This document shows, piece by piece, positions 22,843 to 34,389 of a stretch of 64,000 nt of DNA (position 1 is its first letter; the number at the start of each line of letters is the position of its first letter). Source of the stretch: Artemisia argyi (taxonomy: Eukaryota; Streptophyta; Magnoliopsida; Asterales; Asteraceae); assembly GCA_030686995.1 (NCBI GenBank), contig CM060708.1:185686749-185750748 (forward strand), read 5' to 3'. The translations under genes and the position numbers were made by a program. The notes beneath the pieces are model-generated. The model worked only from the letters and a program-made list of their open reading frames with translations, was not told where the DNA came from and ran no database searches.

Positions 22843-23972
22843 GTTCACGGCAAAGAAGCTGCTAAAATTCTCATGGAATGCCACAATGGACCTACGGGGG
22901 GACATCATGGTGTCAACTTCACCGCTAAAAAGTTTTTGATTCCGGCTTCTACTGGCTGATGATTTATCAGGATGCACATGAATTGGTGAAATCATGTTAT
23001 TCTTGCCAGCGTCAAGGAAAAATTTCTCAGAGAGACGAGATGCCTCAAAATTCTATCCAAGTCTGTGAAATTTTTGACGTATGGGGTATCGATATCATGG
23101 GTCCATTCCCGTCTTCTCGAGGAAACAAATATATTCTCGTGGCTGTCGATTACTTATCAAAATGGGTTGAAGTGAAAGCGCTACCCACCAATGACGCCCG
23201 AGTTGTAGTAAAATTTATTAAAAGTCTCTTCGCCCGATTTGGTGCACCTCATGCTATTACAAGTGATCGTGGGACCCATTTCTATAATGACCAATTCGCT
23301 AAAGTTATGCTCAAATATGGTGTCACACATCGTCTTTCTACTGCATATCATCCACAGACGAGTGGTCAAGTTGAGGTCTCCAATCGTGGCTTGAAACGAA
23401 TCTTAGAAAGGACCGTAGGAGAACATCGTGCTTCATGGGCTGATAAGTTAGATGATGCATTATGGGCTTTCCGTACCGCTTACAAAACACCCATTTGGTG
23501 CACTCCTTACAAGCTGGTTTACGGGAAGGCCTGGCATTTGCCCTTTGAACTTGAGCACAAGGCCTACTGGGCCTTGAAACATGCTAATTTTGACCTTCAA
23601 ACCGCGGGTGATCATCGTAATGTTCAATTGAATGAATTAGTTGAGCTTTGTGATCAGGCCTATGAGAATTCTTTGATCTACAAAGAGAAGACAAATAGGA
23701 TTCATGATGCTAAGATTAAAGATCGCGTTTTCAACGTTGGTGATCGAGTCCTCCTTTTCAATTCTCGATTGAAGATATTCTCGGGCAAGTTAAAAACCCG
23801 TTGGTCTGGACCATTCACCATTACCCAAGTATTTCCTAATGGAACCATCGAGCTAGCTCAATCTAATGGTCCCAACTTTAAGGTAAATGGTCATCGTCTC
23901 AAACATTATTTCGGAGGGGACATACCACCCATGGTTGTCCCGGATCTCCAAACTTTCCCTAAGGATAACTAA
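22843..23972 (+). pseudogene. Element B pol: integrase
   Basis: The zinc-binding HHCC begins [12 protein letters not shown] and, after a frameshift near 22940, ends CYSCQRQ. From 22959 the core is open to the end. It carries catalytic D in [10 protein letters not shown] in TSDRGTHF and E in [13 protein letters not shown], so the DDE triad is present. The C-terminal half has the [11 protein letters not shown] block of Athila integrases and no chromodomain. The frame ends at 23972. The defect at the start of the domain breaks the polyprotein. Confidence 0.88.
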
Positions 23973-23982
23973 ATTCGGGGAT

Positions 23983-24042
23983 CGAGTCAAGCTCATGTGA
24001 CTCGGTAAACAAAAACAAGCGCTTCGTGGGAGGCACCCCATG
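23983..24042 (+). other. Conserved post-pol module of Athila B (hairpin plus AGCGCTTC box)
   Basis: CGAGTC...GACTCG (23983-24004) forms a 6-bp stem with an AGCT-containing loop. It is followed by GTAAACAAAAACA and by AGCGCTTCGTGGGAGGCA (24018-24035), ending CCCCATG. The same order occurs after pol in C (54402-54458, reverse strand) and in part in N (34116-34200). Confidence 0.6.
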
Positions 24043-24327
24043 CTTATCTTTTTCATTTTCTTTATTTTCTTATTTCTTAAGTAACGTGACGTGAGGGGGG
24101 CGACCCTTTCCAAACTCGTGTTTTTCGTGGTTGTTTGTGAATGTTCAAGAATTTCCCCGAAGTTTGAAGACTCTCGTGCTCGTATTTTGTCGTTCTCTCC
24201 ACTCGAGTCTCATTCTTCGCTGCTCTTTCGGAAATTTACCATATCCAAAATCTTATCGACTAACGTTTATCTCTTGGCATACTTAATAAACGGCCTTAGA
24301 TATTACGTAAGACTACCCCGTACCCTT

Positions 24328-24366
24328 AAACATTGAGGACAATGTTTCACTTTAGTCTAGGGGGTG
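24328..24366 (+). other. Conserved AGGA-loop hairpin followed by a purine tract (element B)
   Basis: AAACATTG, loop AGGA, CAATGTTT, then six bases later AGTCTAGGGGGTG. Equivalent hairpins with compensating base changes are in N (34390-34411) and C (53607-53628, reverse strand). Confidence 0.65.
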
Positions 24367-25741
24367 AATCTTCGATTCGATTTGACCTGACACCTTCGTC
24401 TAAGCTGTTAACTTACGCAACTCCGTTTTTTCCACCAAAATTTAAAATTTTTGTCACCTTTTTATAAAAAAAAATGATATATATGGTATAATAATAAGAT
24501 TTGACACCTTGTTTTGACTTTCCTACCGGCGAGAGTAGAAATAAATGTTTCAACTTGACCGGGCGTGTTGAGTCCTAGCTCGTCTCCCTTAACCAATATA
24601 ATCAAAAGATCATCGGCTAAGCATCCGCGGATTTCATTACTTGGGATTTTAAATTTGCGAGATCGAGGAATGATAGAGTTTATTTAGAAGTTTCGTGCTA
24701 AACGTGGAGTAGTTGGATCTCTTTAGAGCCTACGAAAGGTACTTGTGGGCTCCTTGTTCCCACAAGATTGCACACCAATAATAATAGATCTCTAGGATTA
24801 ATTAAGTGTAGAGGGTTTGGGTAATACTTAGTTTTTTCTCGTTCCCAACAAAATCTCTGCATATGGGGGTTTGGTACACATAGGGGTACTGCCAGTGTTA
24901 CGGTGAAATAGACTATTGCATCTTGCCGGTAAAGGCCTTAGGACTTGGGGTTTGGCATATGATTATGAATATCAATAATAATAATCCAAATCCAATAATA
25001 AGGCAGAGGAATCCAAAGCTATAAAAAGCAGTGGATATAAATCCAAGGTCATAATAAAGCTCTTACATCTTGGCGGCTCTTAAACCGTTATTGTAAAAGA
25101 AATAAAGGAATAAGGACCAAATATTATTAAAGTGCTTATAATTATCCAAAAATGCCAAGCTTCAACTCCGGGGGTTTCCCTAATAAATCAGAGACCTTCA
25201 TGTGGACCCAATTTCTGTAAGCAGGGGTTTTCGAGGGAAAGTTTGGAAACTACTTAGCGTTCAAATTTTGTGCTCTTATCGGACTAATAACTATCAAAAC
25301 AAGAAAATATGAAGCAATTCATTTCTCACAAATTAAAATCTTGAGATACAAAACTTAGGAACTGGGAACAAGAGGTAATTACACAAGTAACTTTTGTGGG
25401 TAGTGTTAGCATCTAACTTGTGGATAAACAATGATTTCGGTTTTACGCTTAGTTTGGGGGCTTGTGAAAAATCAAGGATGACGATTTTTATCCGTATGGT
25501 CTCTTCTCTGTGAGAAATGTTTCTACTCATAGACCCTGAAAGTTATCAACAGATAAGAATTGATAATGAAAGTCAAAGCAAACCGTCACATATATAAAAT
25601 GAAAAGTACAAAATGAGTAGTAGTAGTAGTTGTTATTCATGAAAATCAAAAAACGGAGCATTTTTTAGAATAAATGATTTTAATATATCTTTTGAACATC
25701 ATTGCTACTTTACAACGTCGGTAAAGAGAGGTTTTGAAATT
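24367..25741 (+). other. 3' non-coding region of element B up to the Copia-2 insertion
   Basis: About 1.4 kb with no credible coding frame on either strand and no env-like gene. It ends in ATTTA (25742-25746), the Copia-2 target site. The region resumes at 50360. Confidence 0.7.
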
Positions 25742-25746
25742 ATTTA

Positions 25747-26164
25747 TGTAGGACCTTAAATAACATAACTTTATCACATCATAATAGAAGCAAAGATGAA
25801 GAAGAGATGAAAGATGGTGACTTGTATGATATATATGTATTTCGTATGTATTGAGAGAGAGAGAGATGGAAATGATAACTTTTATTCAAGAGAAACACAC
25901 ACACATACACACACAAACACACCTTACAAATGAGAGGTAAGGTGCCTTTTATAGTTCCATACATAGGCTTTCTATGGGCTTGGGCTTGGGCTTGGACTTG
26001 GTTACATGGTTAGATAACAAGGCTTATGAAACATAGCACATGACATATTAGCTTGCCAAGTCCAAGGCCCAATGACTAAACTATTACTAATCTTAACAAA
26101 TGACACAAAGTTACAATATGAGAATGACCATCACTTCTATATATATATTTTTTTAATGCTAACA
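25747..26164 (-). repeat. 3' LTR of Copia-2
   Basis: TGTAGGACC at left to GCTAACA at right. Just to its right, on the minus strand, is the polypurine tract CCCCTTAGGGGGAGAT. Contains a GAGAGA run, CACACA-rich runs and GGGCTT repeats that differ in copy number from the other LTR. Confidence 0.95.
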
Positions 26165-27961
26165 ATCTCCCCCTAAGGGGTGGTCATTCGAATGATGCTC
26201 CACGTGAGTGGGTCTTCCGTGTTCTTTGTATTTAACTTTGTGTGTCGTTGTAGAATAGTCTTTAGTATTTGCTCCTTCATGCTTTGTGATCTTTGATAAC
26301 TGAATTTTCATCGTTCTTTGTTCCTTAGTGATGTGGAGTTATCTGCCTTTCGTCACTTCTGCGTCTGTGGTGGTTGTTTGCCATTCCAACATGCTCATAC
26401 ACCTTCAGTCTTTGTGATACATGCATTTTTAGTTCCCGTTCTTTTACACAGATCTTTGTCACTTTACTTTTGTAGATTCATTCACATTGCGTAGAATCTT
26501 TCTTTGAACCTTGCTTTTCTTTGATCTTTGTGAGAACTTTCCTTTGAGTTCGAGATGCATGTATGAGCATGTGGAATCCTTCCCCATGGAGATGATGTAT
26601 AGCTGCAGGTAAACAGTTAGCAATAAAACAACCAGTACTTACAGATAAGAATTAGAGATCGTCAACAGCATAGTGTGAAGATTCCTTTTAACCCTTACCA
26701 AGGCCGTTCCCATGTCAGATACTCTCGAGAGAGCTTACAAGACCTACTTAGTAGCTCAATGACTGGGTGAGTCGCTGGGGATCATTCCATGACTGTAGAC
26801 CATTTGAAACCACCGCAAACACTAAGCGTAACCCATAAAGAATTACCGAAGTGACCTGCTGTCAGGGCTGCTTGATGTTGACCCTGGCAGGAATTTCCAT
26901 TCAATCATTGAGAAACACTTGTGTGAATTCTCTCATAAATGTTCTGGTAGATTGCTAAGATCTGCGTAGGACTCTAAAGTTTACATCTGGCGTCCTTAAT
27001 GATGAACAGCCAGTGTAGAAATATCATGTGTTCCTATGAGATCTTTTGATGAATCTCGGGGCTCTAGACTCGATAAGTGCACATTTGGTTTCCTATGCGG
27101 AGATTAGGGAGAGGTCTCCTGCTTCAATATCAATCATCTCTAAGAGACAGATCGATAGATTACACCGGTTCCCCGTGAGAATGAAACAAGCTCTTTTAAG
27201 AGAACTTGAGTGGTTAAGAAGGTTTAGTGCAGTGCGTCACTGGGTCCATGACGTCTTTGTCTTCAATACCGGTATCACCATAGTAACAACCAATAGCATA
27301 TGAGTTGTACCCGGTGTCTGCCCTAAGGTTGAACATTTGGAGGGCTATTTCTTTTCACCCTTTTCATAACTTTTCTTTTTAATTCTTTAACCCCTTCTTT
27401 CTCCTTTCTCATTTTCTCCTTTTTTCAATCATACCTAAGGACTTCTAATTCTAATCTATTGGATTTGTCCTTGGGTAGATCCCTCCGGCTCTGGCGGATC
27501 ATAGGACGATTTTCCCTAACCTTAGTCACCTTATAACTCCATGACTATCCTATCATTGCCACGAAACCATTTATTGAAAATCTCTCAAAGTGTTTATGAT
27601 AATAAAACACATTGTTGTTAGCACTTTGAGAGTTTTGCAATTTTGAAGGACTCCCCCTTCACATGTGCTCATGTATTTTTAAGAAATTTGCACATGCGAG
27701 AGGAGTTTGCACTTTTTGAATTGATCCACTTTCAGTGAACATGACCGATTCGAGACACGCTTACATCACTAGTTAGACTAGCTTGAAATTATTACCCGTC
27801 CTGGTCAAGTCCAAAGAAAGTCTCTCGATACGGTACATTCTACTCAGACAAGTCTTATTCGAGACACGCTTACATCACTAGTTAGACTAGCTTGAAATTA
27901 TTACCCGTCCAGGACAAGTCTTGTCGATTACTGACATTTCAGCTTCGTCAATTCATTGGTA
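26165..27961 (-). other. Copia-2 3' non-coding region (part 1)
   Basis: Non-coding. It contains the terminal polypurine tract at 26165-26180, a further CTCCCCCTTC tract at 27651, a 54-bp direct repeat (27748-27910) and homology (27050-27350) to Copia-1. The + strand frame at 27046-27303 reflects only that shared sequence. Confidence 0.7.
27748..27910. repeat. 54-bp direct repeat, 109-bp period
   Basis: 27748-27801 and 27857-27910 are identical by eye, beginning ATTCGAGACACGCTTACATC and ending ATTACCCGTCC. Each copy carries CTAG-TTAGA-CTAG. Confidence 0.9.
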
Positions 27962-27966
27962 CTTAC

Positions 27967-27990
27967 TGATGAGTGTCTAAATACTCATCA
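27967..27990 (+). repeat. Hairpin at the very start of the N LTR
   Basis: TGATGAGT, eight bases, ACTCATCA: a perfect 8-bp stem from base 1 of the LTR, repeated at 34982-35005. Confidence 0.85.
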
Positions 27991-28139
27991 TTTTATACCA
28001 ATCTGAACTGCCAAAACATCCAAAAACACTCAAATATGCATCAAAATACTTAAAATATCTTAGAAGTGTGTTTTATATGTTTCAAATGCAAAATAATCAA
28101 AAACAGATAAAAAACGTACAAAGTTTGCATAATTGGCAG

Positions 28140-28460
28140 TTTCAGTCCCTCTAGTTTCAAAAGTTGTCAAAACTAGTCCCTGGTTATTCTAAAAACTTGA
28201 AAAAGTCACCAAAGGTCCTTTTAAAGCACAAAGTTACATATTTAGTCCTTTGGTGCAAAGTTTCACTAAATTACAAGTTTAGTCCCTATACTTTGGAAAT
28301 TGACATAAATGGTCCCTAGGATGTAAAAACTTTGAAAAAATCAATTTTGGTCCTTGTGCTACTATTCTTTTGCAGGAATGGTCCTTGGGTGAAAAGTTTG
28401 GAGAAATTACATAATTGGTCCCTCAAGTTTGGTAGTTTGTCAATTTTGGTCCTTGGGCAT
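28140..28460 (+). repeat. Periodic (A/G)GTCC(C/T) repeats in the N LTR
   Basis: AGTCCCT, GGTCCTT and related motifs recur about every 25-43 bases, roughly ten times, each within a TTTAGTCCCT or AATGGTCCCT context. The same array is at 35150-35475. A related one is in the B LTRs (18500-18730, 61390-61620). Confidence 0.75.
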
Positions 28461-31400
28461 TCAGAAATGGAAAATATACATATATGACCCTTGTATTATT
28501 TATACTTGGCAAGTTAAGCCCTTTTGACAACTTTAGAATAATATCACAACCTACCCTCAACTTTGCTCAAATTACAAAATTAGTCCTTGTGGTATTATAA
28601 ACCTAAAACCAAACGGATCCCTTATTATTATTATTAAACCACCAAATCCAATCCAAATAATAATCCAGCCCACCCACTATCCTAACCCAATCCCCAAGGC
28701 CCAAAGTTACAAAAGCCCACCCAATCCCACTTAAATATAAACCGGGGTCAAATACCGGTCAAACCCACTCCCCCTTTCCCTTTCTTCCCTCCAATACCAC
28801 CCCTCACCACTGTAACACCAATACCACCTCCACCTCACCTATTTTAACCTCCACTTGACCCCTCCAGCTCACAACCTTATCACTCCAGCTCACACAACAT
28901 TCCAAGCCCCTGAATTCCCTCACACGCAACCACAGCTGCCCAAGTAAACGTGTTGGACTTTTTGGCGCGAAAAAGCCATTTTGAACGGTGAGGATTAATT
29001 TGCCTTAACCAATGGCTGAGATGAAGTGGGATTGATTCAGAAAGCTGCAAGGAACTCTATTTATCAAGAAAGAAGCAGAAGTGAAGATTTATTAGTGTAG
29101 AATTAGGAGTAGTTTAATTAAATAAATCGTTCTAGTGTAAACTTTAATTCCAGTTAAATTTTAAGCTTTCAAGTGTTAGACTTATCAATTTCAGTGTATT
29201 CTCAAGTGTTATCAATAATTAATTTCAAGTTTCAGTTGGATAATTCAGTTTATGCATTTTCAATTTCAAAAATTCCATGTTTGATGAATGTTGTTTGTAG
29301 TTGATTATAGGGATTTAACTAGCTCATATAAGCTCTGAAAAAGCTTTTAAAAGGTTTTAGAAACCTTATAATCAAGTCTAGTTTATAAACTCAAAAATTC
29401 AAGAAAAATCAAAGAAAATAGAAAAATAAATAGAAAATATGTGGCAATGAAGATTGAGCAATGGAACATGGTGAATAATGGATTGTTCTGGTCTTAGTAA
29501 CCTTGTGGGAGGCTGTTAGGGTAGGTATTGGTCCCTGGTTCACTCTCTCTCAGGCTTGAATCAACTGTAAGCTTTTTACTATTTTTGGCATTTCATTGTT
29601 CTTGTATCTCATTTGTTTTGATCTTTATGTTTTTCTGGTTAGTTGTTGTTGTTAAGTATAATCATAGTTTAATATTGCTTGCTTGTTCACTAGATTAGGT
29701 GTTGTTTAAATTTGAATCTCACAGTGTAAAATCACAAATCTGACAAACTTGTGTTTCATGCTTGTGATGTGGATGATTTATGCTCTTTTGATCTCATATA
29801 ATCATAATATAGTGTCTGGAATCAGTGTTGTGGTTCAATTTCACCATTTGCTTTGAAAATCATCAATTGATCACTTTTAAGGTATGTTTGGATCAAGCTG
29901 TTTATCTGTGATAACCTAAGTTTGAGTTGTTGTTTTTGCTTACTAAATGTCATACTAGGACTTACTTGGTTAGACAAACCATATAAACTTGTGTGTGTTC
30001 ATTAGAAAATCAAAATCCAATTCAAAAATCCCTTAACAGTTAACTGTTAAGGATTTTAGTCCCACAAATCTCTAATTCAATGCATAGGTAGATAATTTAG
30101 TATAATTTAGGTCTCTTATATCTTATTATAACTTAATTAATCAGTAAGATAGCTTAGAATCTCAATAAAGTTAAACCAAGTAGTTTAGGTTAAAAGTCAA
30201 ATTTGCATATCTCTGATTTTCCCAAAAGTTCAAAGATTTTTGTAGAATTTAGTGGTTGCTTTCTTGAACTGAAACTTGTTCCTAATCTTAGTCTACCAGC
30301 TCAAATTTAAGTTCCAATCTTTGTTATATTTTTTAGATTTTTTTTGTGGGTCCCACAGAACTCCAAAGTAGGTTGCAGGGAAGACACTTCCCCTGCATCA
30401 GCAGACTTCAGCCCATCACCACCACTTTGGTGGTGATTTCTGACCACCTCAGTGAGCCCTACTACCACCACTTAGCTCCTTTGAACCCCCCTCCTACAAG
30501 GCTTTAAATTTTGACCCTTTGTTTGACCTAGAACCCTGTGGACCCCACCTGAATCAACCCTTTAAATCTGTCCCATTTTCAGTTGATTAACAAATTGCCA
30601 AGTGCTTATTAAGTGCTTATTAGCTTATTCCAAGGGCTTATCTGGCCAAATCTTACTCAAACTTGTTTAAACAACTTATTGGAACTAGATTTTACCATAG
30701 TGGGTCCCACACAAGCTCATTTGAGCTTATTTGTTTAGTTGGTCAACAAAAGTCAACTGTGAAGCTATTAAGCTTCCACAGTGCTTATTATTAAGCTATA
30801 AAATAATTGTTTTTACAAAAGTTAGTTATTTTTAGATATAAAATAGATTTGTAAAGGAAAAATCATGAAAAACCAATATAATAATAAGTGATAGTTTCTA
30901 TTTAATATAATTTAAATTTTAATTTTCATTTTTATATTTTTATTAAGTAATTTGTAATTTTATATTTTTATTAATTTCCTTTTATATTAAAGTATTTTTA
31001 GTAATTTTATTAGATTTTTATATTATTATTTGGTATTTATTAGATTTAAAAATAGTTTTATTAATAATTAATCAATAATTAAGTATTAAATAGCATAATT
31101 AGTTTTTATAAAGCAACACCTAGATTTTATATTTTTCCTAGCTTTTAGAAGTTATAAAATAATTTTAGAAATTTTCTTGTAATTTTTACTGTTCATTTAC
31201 TAGTTTTATTAATTTAAATAGTTTAATTGGTAATTAATTAATAAATAGAATAATAATTAGTAAACTAGTTTAAAAATACATAAAATAAACTTTTTATAAT
31301 TTTTTAGGATTCCTGTAGATTTATAAAAATCTTCTTAATTATCTAAATCTTTTTAGTATTTATAATAATTTAAATCATATAAATAGTTCATTAATAATTA

Positions 31401-32027
31401 AATAGTTAATAATTAATAATAAATAGATAAATAGTCTTAAAAATATAATTTTATTTTTAAAATAATTTTTATAATATTTTAGACTTTTACAAAGTTTAAT
31501 TTTATTTTTCTAAGCTTATTTCACATTTTCTTAATTATTAGTGTATTATTACATAATTATAAATAGTTATAAAATAATAATAATTAATTAAATAATTAAT
31601 AATTATAAAATAAATATTTTAAGTTTATTTAATTTGCATTTAATCCACTAAGGTATGCAAATTACTACTTTAGTTAAAACCATTTTTGTTTCGTACGTTT
31701 ACATAGAATTAAATTAAACGTACGCGTTTGAGTTATTAAACGTTTTTAGATATCTAGGTTTCACGTAACTTTTCATATAGCTTATTTAAGCTATTTTTTT
31801 TTATAAGACCTTAGATTAATCACTCACACACACTTTATTCATATCCCTGTTCATAATCACCGATCACAGATTCGTTTTTAAACCATCACAACCTCGTTGG
31901 GACATTACGACCCGGGGAAACACTGTATTCCACAGAAGCATTGGCCTAAGCTGTTTGACTATTATAGTTGACCATTCACAAGTGGTTGATCAATAATTAT
32001 CTAACCGTTTCACGACCAATCAAAATT

Positions 32028-32045
32028 TGGCGCCGCTGCCGGGGA
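32028..32045 (+). other. Primer-binding site of element N (tRNA-Asp)
   Basis: TGGCGCCGCTGCCGGGGA, five bases inside the LTR. It is complementary to the 3' end of plant tRNA-Asp with one mismatch. Confidence 0.88.
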
Positions 32046-32322
32046 GGTTGTGCGCTTATTCTAAACGATTTTGCGTATTAGTGAATCTGAATACACGCTC
32101 ATTGTATATTTATCCATCCTTGTTCATATTATTATCATATAAAACCAAAACTGTTCCTGAAAACATTTTAAAATCAGTTTTCAACGAACACAAAAAACCC
32201 AAAAATATTTTCCTTCTTATTTAGTACTACAAAAATTTTCAAAAATACCAAAAATATTCACCTTTACATTCCTACCTATTTGATTCTTCATTTCTCATCC
32301 CCTAAACCTTTTGATTCTTTCT

Positions 32323-33981
32323 ATGTCTTATTCTCACCCTCTTGTCTGTCAATGGTGTGGTAGTTCTTATAATGGTGGTAATTGTCCCGGTTGTGGCATG
32401 GTAGAGTCAGGAAACGGGTCTGTCTATAACCAGAATCCCTATTCCTACCCTGACATGACTGATTCATTCCACCAACTTCCACACCATGAGACTCAGCAGT
32501 TTTACTGTTGTGAGTACTGCGGTGGTTCACACTACAGTTCTAATTGTCAATCAGGAAACACGCTTGTCTATGAGCAGTTTCCTAATAACAGTTTTGACTC
32601 ACAACCACATCAGTTCAACTGTTGTGAGTACTGTGGAGGTCCACACTTTAGCTCTGATTGTCAAACAAGGAATCAATTTCCTTGTAACAATTACGACTAT
32701 TCGTTTCAAGACCCACCTCCACAGTGCCAAATGATCCAAGCAACTCCTCATGAAACTCAGCAAGACCTTTGTTTAAAGGCTCTTGAGATATTAAAAGAAC
32801 TTAAGGAGGAGTTAGCTACTACATCGTTTCAGAATTCTCGTGAGACGTCTATTGAGTTATTTGCAAAAAAACGAGATGTTAGAAACGGAATGGAGGAATT
32901 AATAGTCAAAGAGCATGCAGCTAAAATACATGCCGCATTTTGCAATGCTGCTCTTCTTGATGACGATGATGACAGTGATGATGAATATACATTACAAGTT
33001 TGTAATGATCCATCGAGTTCATCTGTTGCAATTCCTTCCATGGAAAATCAAGGAGAAAAGAGTATGGGAGAATTACTAGCAGCAGAACAAATGGAAATTG
33101 TAAAATCCATGTATGCTAGTCCTTTTCATCTCCCTCAGTCTACTGATTTCATACCCGAGGTTCCCACTCACTCTCTGAGCATGGGGGACGAGCAGCTTGA
33201 CACTGTTCCTGAAAAGGAATCGGACGAATTCATAAAGTCTAGTGTTGAGGACCTTGTCTCAATCCCAAGTGAGTCACATGGGATTTTTGATCATATGTAT
33301 GATATCCCTCCTCCTCTTGATTTTTCAAAAGATCATGTAGATACTCTCTCTGATTCTAACGATGATTGTACATCTTATGGAGAAATTGAGTATGTTGAGG
33401 CATCACTTCCCCAGTCTAATGTTGACTATCTTCTTGAAGAGTTCGCTGATGAACTCTCTCATATGGATCCCATCCCACCAAGGGATGAAAATGAAGTCTT
33501 TGACTTTGAAGCGGATTTGAGAGAGTTAGAATTCTTACCTACTCGTGATCCTTCGATTAAACTCATTCAGATCAATCCACTTCCTCCAGAAAGTGAAATT
33601 GATCTGGACGAAGTCGAGGCTTTTCTTGCTGAAGATAGTGCAATTTCATATGAAGTTGATGATAATTATCTTGATCCTGAGGGGGACATTCTTTTTCTAG
33701 AAAGTTTCTTAAACGAAGATCCATATCCCCCTCTTCCACCCAAACAACTTCATAATGAGAAAATCAAATCAGTTGATAAAACTGATAAATTTCCTGAGAT
33801 CAAGCTTAAGGACTTGCCTCCTCCACTTGAATATGCATTTCTTGAGGAGGAAGTTCTTATCTTAATTGCTATTCAGATTTCTCTTCTTTCCTTCGCCTAC
33901 CAGGTGATTTCTCCTGTTCTTCACTCCTTCGGGAATGAGGACACTATCTTTGACCCCGGCATTTTCATGTATCATTTGTAA
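32323..33981 (+). CDS. Element N protein: Gag-type zinc knuckles joined to a pre-RT linker (552 aa)
   Basis: ATG at 32323, no stop for 552 codons; the only long intact frame in the window. N-terminus: three cysteine-rich units, one variant (CQWCGSSYNGGNCPGC) and two CX2CX3HX4C knuckles (CEYCGGSHYSSNC, CEYCGGPHFSSDC) like that of C's Gag (CDYCGGPHEVEEC). A helical segment follows (LCLKALEILKELKEEL), an acidic run (DDDDDSDDE), then a long acidic middle. The last ~130 residues (EVEAFLAED, LPPPLEYAFLEEE) match the linker before RT in B and C. So the protein looks like a fusion made by deleting the rest of gag-pro and all of RT-IN. A likely role is RNA binding or packaging with a helper's proteins; this is inference. 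An in-frame TTG at 32311 is not needed as a start. Confidence 0.8.
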   Translation: MSYSHPLVCQWCGSSYNGGNCPGCGMVESGNGSVYNQNPYSYPDMTDSFHQLPHHETQQFYCCEYCGGSHYSSNCQSGNTLVYEQFPNNSFDSQPHQFNCCEYCGGPHFSSDCQTRNQFPCNNYDYSFQDPPPQCQMIQATPHETQQDLCLKALEILKELKEELATTSFQNSRETSIELFAKKRDVRNGMEELIVKEHAAKIHAAFCNAALLDDDDDSDDEYTLQVCNDPSSSSVAIPSMENQGEKSMGELLAAEQMEIVKSMYASPFHLPQSTDFIPEVPTHSLSMGDEQLDTVPEKESDEFIKSSVEDLVSIPSESHGIFDHMYDIPPPLDFSKDHVDTLSDSNDDCTSYGEIEYVEASLPQSNVDYLLEEFADELSHMDPIPPRDENEVFDFEADLRELEFLPTRDPSIKLIQINPLPPESEIDLDEVEAFLAEDSAISYEVDDNYLDPEGDILFLESFLNEDPYPPLPPKQLHNEKIKSVDKTDKFPEIKLKDLPPPLEYAFLEEEVLILIAIQISLLSFAYQVISPVLHSFGNEDTIFDPGIFMYHL

Positions 33982-34115
33982 GCCAGGTGTCTATATATCT
34001 CATCGGTGTGGAACTTTCACGTACTTCAAATGTTTATCCAAACCTCTTGAATGAAAGTCCGATGCAGATTGTTCCTTCCACATCATACTTCCCCATGAAC
34101 CAATGAATTCGGGGT

Positions 34116-34222
34116 CGAGTCAAGCTAGCGACACGGTAAACAAAAACAGTAGCTTCCTCATGGACAATTTAATTCGAGGTCGAGTCAAGCTAGCGACTCG
34201 GTAATCAAAAACAGTAGCAATA
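34116..34222 (+). repeat. Tandem duplication of the post-pol hairpin in N
   Basis: Two copies, about 65 bases apart, of a unit with the stem CGAGTC...GACTCG (34116-34135, one stem mismatch; 34181-34200, perfect) followed by GGTAA(A/T)CAAAAACAGTAGC. This is the Athila post-pol element seen in B and C, duplicated. Confidence 0.7.
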
Positions 34223-34389
34223 TGGGTTTTCACCCGTATGTACCACCCTAGTGTGGGGGAAATGCCTCACATGTTGTATATATGTATATATCATCTTTAG
34301 TTTCAAAAAAAAATGTACATAAACTTAAATAAAGGCTATGGAGTATTTTCCTTGTTACGTTCTAAGTGTTGGTTTAACACCCGATACTT

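Larger units (their letters stand above)
27967..32022 (+). repeat. 5' LTR of element N (4056 bp)
   Basis: Begins TGATGAGT and ends ACCAATCA. The first 24 bases form an 8-bp-stem hairpin. Ten AGTCC/GGTCC repeats fall at 28140-28460, and 30780-31680 is very A+T rich. The extreme length is unusual for Athila. No gene is present in it. Confidence 0.92.

Noticed and set aside
24091..24336. 81-codon frame after B pol as an env-like gene
   Set aside because: No similarity to ORF-1 motifs, overlaps conserved non-coding signals, no counterpart in C.
27748..27910. CRISPR-like repeat
   Set aside because: Only two copies, 54 bp, in a plant retrotransposon.
30780..31680. A+T-rich kilobase as an origin or matrix attachment region
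   Set aside because: Composition only; identical in both N LTRs, so it is an element feature without functional evidence.
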